Of a stretch of 28,784 bases of DNA, positions 22,222 through 28,784 are shown piece after piece (positions within the stretch are counted from its first letter, which is position 1; every line of letters starts with the position of its first letter). Position numbers and translations under genes: made by a program. This stretch comes from Folioceros fuciformis (taxonomy: Eukaryota; Anthocerotophyta; Anthocerotopsida; Anthocerotales). The DNA is taken from contig JBNGIO010003122.1 of assembly GCA_049999805.1 (NCBI GenBank), positions 1 through 28,784 on the forward strand, written 5' to 3'. A model generated the notes under the pieces. The model was given only the letters and a program-made list of their open reading frames with translations. It ran no database searches and was not told where the DNA came from.

Positions 22222-22573
22222 CATAAGTCTTCATCAAGGAAAGGACGGGGTGAGTGAACCCATCGTCAAAATGGACATGAAGGGGATCTAGATCCAAGGG
22301 ACAAAATGGAAGAAGGAGCGACAAACGTCGTGTCTGAAGTCATTATGTCCTGGCTAGGCAGATTTAATGGTCCTGTTATATACATACTTACGTGCCTCCA
22401 ATAATATGCATTTACATATGTAATTAACAACATGATTGGCCTGCTTCTCAATCTTTGAACTCATATTTTCTATGATTGAAAAAGACATGAAAGTCTCATT
22501 ACTCCAAAGATTGGAGGAACAATCCCTTAGGGCCAAAGGCAAAAAGATGTATTGTTCCCAACGAATATCATTT
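22222..22573. other. Intergenic: 3' flank of the RRM gene and tail of the non-LTR relic
   Basis: Coming from the right, this is the 3' side of the minus-strand retroelement relic. Minus-strand ORFs of about 60 codons (22542-22354 and 22451-22266) could be decayed element sequence but show no motif. No clear poly(A) tract marks the 3' end of the element. Confidence 0.4.
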
Positions 22574-23971
22574 TCAAAAACTACTTACTGTTCTCAAAAT
22601 GTCATGATATGGAATAATAAAAGTCCTACCTACAACTGGTGCCAAAAAAGCCACTTGACCTACACTTGTTGCTGTTCTAAAAATTGCATTGGCCAATGCA
22701 CGTTGCAAAGCAATGGATACACGTTGTCGAAGTAAAACCACCACAGAGGAAAGAGGGAGAACACCATTCCTATTGTTCTGATAAACCTTGGCGCACTCCT
22801 TGATAAACCTTGAAAAGTCCTTGCCCATAGCTCCATGAGTCTTAAGAGCAAGGGAGATGAAAGTATGTCTGTCTTGCAAGGGAGAATACTTATGGATTTT
22901 GGCACTTGCACAACCCTCTGCCGCCCAACCAAGGGGGTTGATGATGACGTGCTCACAAATCGAATCCTTAATGGGATTCGTAACAACCACATCAACAACA
23001 CAAACATGTTCTCCCCTAGTAAAGAAAAAGGTCGGCTCTAAGTGAAACCCTGTTGCGCAAAGTATGTGGACGCTCCCTATACGGAAGAAACCCACACTTC
23101 CTAGCCATTGAGAACTTGACATCCCAACTACATCATGAGTGGCAATGCGGTGCCGACAACGTGCCAAATGGGACCTTGTATCGACAATGGCAACCCCACA
23201 ACTGCATGTAGAGAGAGAAAAAGCTAAGGGGTGGGCCAAACCTAAGCAAAATCTCATCGCGGTGGCGAAAGTTGCTAGTGCAATTCGAAACGCCTAGATG
23301 CAAGGTCGAGCTAAAAGCCAAGAGCCCGCTCCTTTACCTAAACAAGATCGAATACGAGCTCGAGAAGACCTAGGGATGGATGAGTATGAAAGAAGGGCTC
23401 TTAGTGCTTGGCCATATCGCTTTTCTAGGAGGGAGGCTTGGAGACCCTTCAACCCTTCCCTAGAAAAGGAGGAGAAAGGAGGTAGAGCCTCACGAGCCTC
23501 CAAAGGTAGAGAATCCCTCGCTTGCCTAAGAGATACTTGTAAAGGGAAAACGTCTTTCTCAACACCTGAAATAAAACTTTCAAGAACAGGGGAATCTTGT
23601 AGCAAAAAACGAGAGGCCAAAATTGGAGTTGAGAGGGCCCAGCTGTCGAGAAAGGCAGCTGGGGCAGAGGCCTCCATGGCTAAAAGACCAACCCCTCCAA
23701 AGACGACTGGCAAAGAAGCCTGCTTCCGAGCCAAATCACCGATAACACACTCGAAGGTGCCCGGACCTATGATGTTCCCAAGAGCCTGCGTAACTTGATT
23801 AACAAACTTCTTGAGACTTGATAAGAAAAATGGAGAAGACGCAACAGTTCTAGTGAGGTAACCTGGTCGCCATGCAAAACAAGAAGAAAGGATACCAAAC
23901 ACAATATGAGGATCACCGATTTGTGAGAGGTCCATGATATGAGCCAAATCTTCATCCAACGCTTCATCCAT
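22574..23971 (-). pseudogene. 5'-truncated non-LTR retroelement: region downstream of reverse transcriptase plus endonuclease-like tail
   Basis: One minus-strand frame runs from 23971 to the stop at 22574 and is interrupted by a single TAG at 23296-23294. The first half has ARKQASLPVVFGGVGLLAME then APAAFLDSWAL, the phrase that follows the reverse transcriptase domain in many eukaryotic non-LTR elements. After the TAG come FRIALATFATAMRFCLGL and CSCGVAIVDTRSHLARC (a C-x-C-x10-H-x3-C zinc-binding pattern), then RHRIATHD, then VCVVDVVVTNP, AKIHKY, SLALKTHGAMGKDF and QRVSIALQRALANAIF. The C/H cluster followed by DVxV and a downstream KxxKY is how I would expect a PD-(D/E)XK-like restriction-type endonuclease to look (inference). 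Reverse transcriptase itself is missing, as in 5'-truncated insertions. Not functional. Confidence 0.75.
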
Positions 23972-24131
23972 GAGAATTTACGGAGAGTAGTTTGGAACAA
24001 CAAAACTTGATACAAAACAATAAATTGAATACAAAATTGTATGTGTATGTTGTTTAAATACTAAACTCTGAAACGGTTCACTTAATGAAACCCTAAGTTC
24101 TTTATCCTAATGTTGGCTTTATTTCCAACAC
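23971..24131 (-). repeat. LTR-like segment with adjacent polypurine tract, possible copia LTR
   Basis: On the minus strand the purine run TTTAGAGGGAG (about 24132-24142) is followed directly by TGTTGGAAATAAAGCC, the usual look of a copia polypurine tract joined to a 3' LTR. The segment is AT-rich, contains TATTTAAA, and could end in CA at 23972-23971, giving about 161 bp. The flanking five bases do not match, so no target duplication supports it. The exact end and the parent element are uncertain. Confidence 0.4.
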
Positions 24132-24367
24132 TCCCTCTAAAGCAACTTTAGGCATTTAACGTGCATTTCCACGACGACACGTGTATTCAAACCCATCACG
24201 GAACATGATCCCTCCACACAGAACGGCGTAACCCAAACCCAAGCGTAAAACCCCTTACGCAAACGACGGACTACGTCCTCGCGCAAGCGTCTGCCGCCGC
24301 CAACATCTCCCTCGCCTACCTGGCTGCGATCAGGCTTAACTTCCACGCCCGCCATCGCCTTACAGAG
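24132..24367. other. GC-rich leader-like stretch upstream of the 130-codon ORF
   Basis: In contrast with the AT-rich DNA to its left, this stretch has many CpG dinucleotides and CCGCCGCC-type runs, as expected for a promoter or 5' UTR. A 72-codon minus-strand ORF (24355-24137) overlaps it and has no recognisable domain. Confidence 0.35.
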
Positions 24368-24760
24368 ATGCAGACGCGCAGTGGCAAGGGCTATGTTGCC
24401 TCGGAGAAGACGCCACGGAGAAATAGGGCACAGCCGTCGCCGAGCACAACATCGGGAGAGCAGGAGATCCAGGGAAAATTGCGATGGCTTAGATGTGGGT
24501 CATTGGAGGAGCTTGCACAGTTCATGAACAGCTGCCCAATCAACCCTGGACCTGTTCCAGGGACAGCCCAGGCACCTCGAGAAGAGGGACCCGCACCCCA
24601 GCAGCCTGACTTCCGCTTCTCGGAGCTTGCGCTGCCTGCCCTAGTCGCACAGCTGCGTTTAGCTACCGACAGGATCAGGGAGCTGGAGCACATCCTTGCT
24701 GCTGGAGAAGGGCCTGCGCCAGTTGATGACGAAGAGCAGGATGTGAAGCCATCTTTGTAG
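24368..24760 (+). CDS. Hypothetical protein, 130 aa, basic N-terminus and helical acidic C-terminus
   Basis: A complete ATG-to-stop ORF beginning MQTRSGKGYV, then RRNRAQPSPS, a helix-like part (LRWLRCGSLEELAQFM), a Pro-rich linker (NPGPVPGTAQAPREEGP) and a C-terminal helix (LVAQLRLATDRIRELEHILA) ending DDEEQDVKPSL. The xTRSGK opening occurs in plant retroelement gag proteins and also in basic nuclear proteins; I cannot decide between them. A plausible intron (GTAAGC at 24795 to GTGCAG at 24896) lies just downstream, which would suggest a transcribed unit whose 3' end abuts the copia element. The family is not recognised. The reverse strand is also partly open (24693-24391), but its translation lacks any pattern. 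Confidence 0.4.
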   Translation: MQTRSGKGYVASEKTPRRNRAQPSPSTTSGEQEIQGKLRWLRCGSLEELAQFMNSCPINPGPVPGTAQAPREEGPAPQQPDFRFSELALPALVAQLRLATDRIRELEHILAAGEGPAPVDDEEQDVKPSL

Positions 24761-24961
24761 GGGGCACCGTACTGCAGGAAGATTAAGTACTAAGGTAAGC
24801 TTCATCCTTCGTGCAGCACAGCATTGTTGCTCCCTCTGTTTCCTCATGGACTGACGCCGCATCTGACCTAACTATGTGTGCGTGGGGCATGTGCAGTTAT
24901 ATGTGTCTGCAAAGATGTCGAAGGCACCACTCAACAACACCTAGGGAACCTCCGGGTTCCC
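24761..24961. other. Junction between the hypothetical ORF and the copia element
   Basis: Contains the possible intron 24795-24896 and, at the right edge, the inverted repeat GGGAACC (24944-24950) and GGTTCCC (24955-24961). If the copia 3' LTR starts at 24962 and runs leftward, this stretch is LTR; if the element lost that LTR, it is host flank. No second LTR is in the window to compare. Confidence 0.4.
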
Positions 24962-24962
24962 A

Positions 24963-24970
24963 CCCCAACC
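24963..24970 (-). promoter_or_regulatory. Candidate polypurine tract of the copia element
   Basis: GGTTGGGG on the minus strand, 12 bp after the pol stop and followed by TG. This is the place and composition expected for the plus-strand primer of reverse transcription. It is not a perfect purine run, so it stays a candidate. Confidence 0.45.
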
Positions 24971-24982
24971 TACACAGATAAG

Positions 24983-27900
24983 TCACTGCCTGTCCATGTG
25001 CATAGAATAGTCAGCCAGGCCCAAGCCTGACAGATGCTTATAGTGTTTGTACTTCACCAAACCCTTTGTTAACACATCTGCCACGTTGTCCTCTGTGCCT
25101 ATGTAACCAACCTTCACAGCTCCATGCTCCACAACATCTCTGATGTAGTGGTGCTGAATTTCAATGTGCTTAGTGCGCGCGTGGAACCTGGGATTGGCTA
25201 CGAGGGCAAGTGCAGACATATTATCACAGAGAATTGAGGTAGGTGCTTGCTGAGTTTGCCCTAAGTCATGCAGAAAAGTTCTTTCCCATTCGGCTTCCTT
25301 TGAAGCATCAGTTAGGGATTTATACTCTGCTTCTGTTGATGACAGGGCTATTGAGGAATGCTTTTTGCAAGACCAATTCACGGCTGAGGATGAGAGCAGG
25401 AAACAATAAGTCGAAAGGCTTTTCCTGGAATCGCTGTCTGATGCCCAATCAGCATCCGTAAAACCAGAAAGTGTAAGTTTCCCTTGCCCAGTCCTTCTGT
25501 AGAAAAGTCCATATGTATGGGTACCCTTTAGGTACCTAAAAATCCTCTTAACTGCTGTCCAGTGTGCCCTGCCAGGTTTCTCCAAGAACTGCGATACTGT
25601 ACTAACGGAGTACTGAATATCTGGCCTGGTCCAGTTAGCAACAAAAATTAAGCTACCTATAGCGTGCCTGTAGGGTACATCGAGCATATCCTGGACCTCT
25701 TCTGGAGTCTGCGGGCAGTGTAAACTGGTAAGCTTGACCCCTGTAAAATAGGGAGTGGTAACAGGCCTAGCCTCATCAAGTTTGAATTTCCGAAGAATGT
25801 CGTTGATGTACTTGTGTTGGTGAACAATAATCAGGCCTTCCTCTCGTATCCTTAGGATCTGAACCCCAAGGCAATATTTAAGCTCTCCAATGTCCTTCAT
25901 CTCAAACTTGGAGCTCAACATGTGTTTTACTTCAGCTAACAGAGATTGGCTGTTTGTTGCGAGGATGACGTCATCTACATACAACGCCAAAACCACGAAG
26001 TCCTCACCTCTGCTCAGCCTATACACATTGGAGTCGGCAGTGCTCTGGACGAAAGAGATATGTATGAGGTAAACGTGCATGGTTGTATACCAAACCCTAC
26101 CACTCTGCTTTAAACCATAAATGCATTTTAGTAGCTTCAGAACTTTGGTGGGGTGTGCAGGATCCTCATATCCCTCTGGCTGCATCATATACAGGTCCTC
26201 ATCAAGAGCACCATAGAGGAATGCCGTGCAAACGTCCATTTGTTGTAGATCCAGGTCCAACTCCGCTGCAAGGGCAAGGATGATCTTGATAGATTGTGAA
26301 CGAACCACAGGAGAAAAGGTCTCTTGATAGTCCAAGCCTTCGATTTGGGTAAATCCCCTGGCCACAAGTCTTGCTTTATAACGTGCAATTTCTCCTTGGG
26401 CATTCAGTTTTAACTTAAAAACCCACTTGCAGGAGATAGGCTTGCGTCCAGGGGGCAGATCGACAAGATCCCAAGTCTTGTTCTTAAGCAAGGATTGGTA
26501 CTCGTCCTCCACTGCGATTTGCCACTTGGAAGCATCAGGTCCTTGCATGGCCTGCCTATAGGAACTGGGTTCCACAGCTGGGAGGATGTCAACGGTAGCA
26601 CCATAAACTGCAGAGGATGTCCGGAAATCCAAGGACTGATATGGAGGCTCCCTCCACTGGTCAGGAGGGGGCCTGTGCCTAGTCGAGCGCCTGGGGGCAG
26701 GTGCTGGCTGATCTGGAACAATCTGAACAAAATCCTGGTCAAGAAAAACAAAATCCCGATCGGCATCTTGATCAGGAGGTTGATCTCCAGCCACCTCGTC
26801 AGCCAGGTAGGGGTCCTCCACTGAAGCTGCATCCTGATCGTCGTTACTGTCAGTCTGATCTAATGACAGGTCTGCATCATTTGGGGCAGAGTCTGATGGA
26901 TCCTGCGCAGCAACAGCTGGTGGGGCAGCGTCATCAGAAGGAAAGGTAACAGTATCTGCAGCTGCGTCCTCATCCAATGATGCTCCCTCAGAGGGGACAG
27001 CAGCATGTGGAGAGCCAGCTATAGATTCCACAAAGGTAACACTGCGTGCTAAGACCAGTGCTTGTGTGTCAGGGTCATATAGTTTATATGCTTTGACATG
27101 CTCGCTGTAACCCACAAAGATGAGACTACACGATCGGTTATCTAACTTTTTGCACTTGTCAGCAGGGACAAAAGCAAAAGCCTTGGAGCCGAACACTCGT
27201 AAGTGAAGTAAACTAGGCTTCCTGTTCCAAAACACTTCAAAAGGAGTTTTTCCTTTAACCGAGCTGGTAAGGACCCTGTTCAAGATGTACGTAGCTGTGA
27301 CGACAGCCTCTGCCCAATATGCTTGAGGCAAGCCGGCCCACAGCAACATACTCCTGGTCATACCAAGCAAGGTTTGATTTTTGCGCTCGGCTACGCCATT
27401 CTGTTGTTGAGTATAAGGGACAATCAACTGCCGGCTAATGCCCTGCTCAGATAAGTAATCGTCAAAAGCTTGATTGACGAACTCTGTTCCATTATCACTT
27501 CGCAGGATCTTGAGCAGGCAGCCAGATTGGCGTTGCACTATGAGAAGCCAATCCTTGAAATAACTCAGTGTTTCACTTTTCAGGTGCATCGGATACGTCC
27601 AAGAGTACCGGCTGAAATCATCTGTCAATGTCAGGTAATAGAGAGCACCCCCAAGGGAAGGGGTGTGTATCTTCCCAGAGATAGCAGCATGCACAAGCTC
27701 TAACACCTTGGTAGCTCTATGTGCAGTCTTAGGGAATGGAAGTTCCTTCTGTTTTGCAAGTATACAGGACTCACAAATGGGAAGATCCTTGAAACAACTA
27801 GGTAAGGGTTCCCGATGACAACCAAGATTAGACATATCAATGAGCTTATTTCTGTTGGCATGCCCTAGCCTAGCATGCCAGAGTGTAGCCAACTGGCTGG

Positions 27901-28399
27901 ATTTCATATTAACAGTGAACACTGCATGGTGAGCAGACTGTGGGAGACATCTTATCTCGAGCCTATACAAGCCATGGTCTAGAACGCCTCTAAATGCACA
28001 GACACTGGGAGAGATCTTCCTGTAGAAGCAGCAAGCATCATCAATTACACGTATCTCATACGTGCGCATCTGCATGATCTTACTCATCGACAGAAGATTT
28101 TTTGCCATGTCTCGTACGTACAGAACGCCATCGATGTCCTGCATGGACCCATCATTGAAGAGGAAAGTACAGGTACCATATCCTTCAACTTGCAAGCTTG
28201 TGTCACTTCGCTCATCTCCTAACAAGACTTTGTCCTTCATGTGGCGCAGGGCCAACGTGGAGAACAGAGTTCTGTCGTTGCATATGTGGGTGGTAGCTCC
28301 TGAATCGAGATACCAGTCACCAACATCATGAACGGTGCTTGTGAGGCAGACTGTTAAGATCTTCACTGTTGCTTTTCCAGTATCTCCCTTGTCCTTCAC
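24983..28399 (-). CDS. Copia pol polyprotein: protease, integrase, reverse transcriptase, RNase H (open, 1138 codons)
   Basis: The frame is open from just after a TAG at 28429 to the stop at 24983; residue 1 is taken as the GTG codon at 28399, not a true start. Protease: DSGAT at 32-36. Zinc-binding HHCC of integrase: H175, H180, C209, C212. Integrase core: second Asp D302 (RSDNGTEF) and Glu E338 (NGVAERKN), with the standard 35-residue spacing. The first Asp, expected in an HxDxxG motif, is Ala (A239, HAAISG). An acidic linker (about 475-560) leads to reverse transcriptase with D722 and YVDD (807-810). RNase H has TDADWA (D982), STEAEY (E1023) and CDN (D1059), then HARTKHI. The C-terminus is complete. 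Despite the open frame, the integrase substitution predicts no autonomous integration. Confidence 0.95.
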   Translation of the reverse strand: MKDKGDTGKATVKILTVCLTSTVHDVGDWYLDSGATTHICNDRTLFSTLALRHMKDKVLLGDERSDTSLQVEGYGTCTFLFNDGSMQDIDGVLYVRDMAKNLLSMSKIMQMRTYEIRVIDDACCFYRKISPSVCAFRGVLDHGLYRLEIRCLPQSAHHAVFTVNMKSSQLATLWHARLGHANRNKLIDMSNLGCHREPLPSCFKDLPICESCILAKQKELPFPKTAHRATKVLELVHAAISGKIHTPSLGGALYYLTLTDDFSRYSWTYPMHLKSETLSYFKDWLLIVQRQSGCLLKILRSDNGTEFVNQAFDDYLSEQGISRQLIVPYTQQQNGVAERKNQTLLGMTRSMLLWAGLPQAYWAEAVVTATYILNRVLTSSVKGKTPFEVFWNRKPSLLHLRVFGSKAFAFVPADKCKKLDNRSCSLIFVGYSEHVKAYKLYDPDTQALVLARSVTFVESIAGSPHAAVPSEGASLDEDAAADTVTFPSDDAAPPAVAAQDPSDSAPNDADLSLDQTDSNDDQDAASVEDPYLADEVAGDQPPDQDADRDFVFLDQDFVQIVPDQPAPAPRRSTRHRPPPDQWREPPYQSLDFRTSSAVYGATVDILPAVEPSSYRQAMQGPDASKWQIAVEDEYQSLLKNKTWDLVDLPPGRKPISCKWVFKLKLNAQGEIARYKARLVARGFTQIEGLDYQETFSPVVRSQSIKIILALAAELDLDLQQMDVCTAFLYGALDEDLYMMQPEGYEDPAHPTKVLKLLKCIYGLKQSGRVWYTTMHVYLIHISFVQSTADSNVYRLSRGEDFVVLALYVDDVILATNSQSLLAEVKHMLSSKFEMKDIGELKYCLGVQILRIREEGLIIVHQHKYINDILRKFKLDEARPVTTPYFTGVKLTSLHCPQTPEEVQDMLDVPYRHAIGSLIFVANWTRPDIQYSVSTVSQFLEKPGRAHWTAVKRIFRYLKGTHTYGLFYRRTGQGKLTLSGFTDADWASDSDSRKSLSTYCFLLSSSAVNWSCKKHSSIALSSTEAEYKSLTDASKEAEWERTFLHDLGQTQQAPTSILCDNMSALALVANPRFHARTKHIEIQHHYIRDVVEHGAVKVGYIGTEDNVADVLTKGLVKYKHYKHLSGLGLADYSMHMDRQ

Positions 28400-28784
28400 A
28401 GCTATGCTGGCAGACTGTCTGGTGGGCTACGTCTGCTGGGGCTCCCTTGCCTTCTTCTTGCGGCAGTCGCGTGCCCAGTGGCCAGGTGCTCCACACCAAT
28501 TGCAGTTTCCTGTTTTCTTTGTGCTTGAAGGAACAGAATTAGTAGCAGTACTTGAAAAGTACTTGCCTTTTGTTTTAGTGGGCTTGAATTTGACTGCCAA
28601 CACTTTGTCAGCTTTGGACTTTGTGTTTCCTGTTGTAAATAGTCAGCTTTGTTCCTCCTGATGCAGAGCAGCCACTATGTCATCGACAGTGAGGATGCTT
28701 GCATTTCCAGCGGCAACAGCAGCCTGTGATGTACACAGAGGTCCGTTGTACGAGCTGACAAATTGTTGAAGTGATGCTGGCAAA
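28400..28784 (-). pseudogene. Copia gag C-terminal part with two in-frame stops
   Basis: The pol frame continues upstream. From 28783 it reads LPASLQQFVSSYNGPL and a VDDIVAALHQEEQ segment typical of copia gag, is stopped by TGA at 28645-28643, then continues to the zinc knuckle CNWCGAPGHWARDC (28504-28463; C-x2-C-x4-H-x4-C) and a basic RKKK stretch. It is stopped again by TAG at 28429-28427, ten codons before residue 1 as used for pol. Gag and pol are therefore in one frame separated by stops, not by a frameshift. Either the stops are decay, or the TAG is a readthrough site, which is less likely given the TGA. Confidence 0.85.

Larger units (their letters stand above)
24962..28784 (-). mobile_element. 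Ty1/copia LTR retrotransposon, 5' part outside the window
   Basis: Read on the minus strand: gag end with CCHC knuckle, protease, integrase, reverse transcriptase, RNase H, then 12 bp after the pol stop a purine run GGTTGGGG (24970-24963), directly followed by TGGGAACC, a candidate LTR start at 24962. The integrase-before-reverse-transcriptase order defines the copia class. The 5' LTR, primer-binding site and most of gag lie beyond 28784. The right-hand target duplication cannot be seen. Confidence 0.93.

Noticed and set aside
23298-23798. 166-codon plus-strand ORF
   Set aside because: It is antisense to the conserved non-LTR retroelement frame; the Lys/Arg/Glu-rich composition is the mirror of that frame.

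Overview
The window is nuclear DNA from a land plant. Four multi-exon genes with GT-AG introns can be assembled exon by exon with the reading frame preserved across every junction. Each matches a protein family that is standard in plants: a fused methionine-salvage enzyme, a DUF2062-type membrane protein, a large plant serine/arginine-repetitive-matrix-like protein with an ADA3-like C-terminal region, and an organelle-type two-RRM protein. Most introns are short (about 73-172 bp, one of 385 bp). Together with the amount of retroelement debris this suggests a non-seed plant (lycophyte or bryophyte grade), but the species cannot be fixed from the sequence.

Layout. 1-2148 (-): DEP1, bifunctional methylthioribulose-1-phosphate dehydratase/enolase-phosphatase, ten exons seen, 3' end outside the window. 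2963-4103 (-): five-exon DUF2062-like membrane protein, 239 aa. About 4.1-12.4 kb: a gene-poor block with decayed coding relics on the minus strand (6016-6561 and 7500-9306) and at least four unrelated short tandem arrays (units of about 109, 51, 33 and 31 bp). 12891-18846 (+): twelve-exon, 1398-aa nuclear regulator-like gene. 19985-20332 (-): relic of a pentatricopeptide-repeat gene, readable only by changing frames. 20640-22099 (+): six-exon two-RRM protein of 319 aa, whose last exon has been partly duplicated just downstream. 22574-23971 (-): 5'-truncated non-LTR retroelement with one in-frame stop and a CCHC plus PD-(D/E)XK-like tail. 23971-24131: LTR-like stretch. 24368-24760 (+): small hypothetical ORF. 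24962-28784 (-): Ty1/copia retrotransposon running off the window, with an open 1138-codon pol, two stops in gag, and an integrase whose first catalytic Asp is replaced by Ala.

The four genes do not form a pathway. DEP1 is cytosolic sulfur recycling, the DUF2062 protein is a membrane protein of unknown role, the 12-exon gene is probably chromatin-associated, and the RRM protein probably acts on organellar RNA. The most notable points are the catalytically broken but open copia pol, the endonuclease-like tail of the non-LTR relic, the frame-shuffled PPR relic, the duplicated terminal exon of the RRM gene, and an unrecognised decayed coding region in the gene-poor block. I did not find a clear new multi-gene system.
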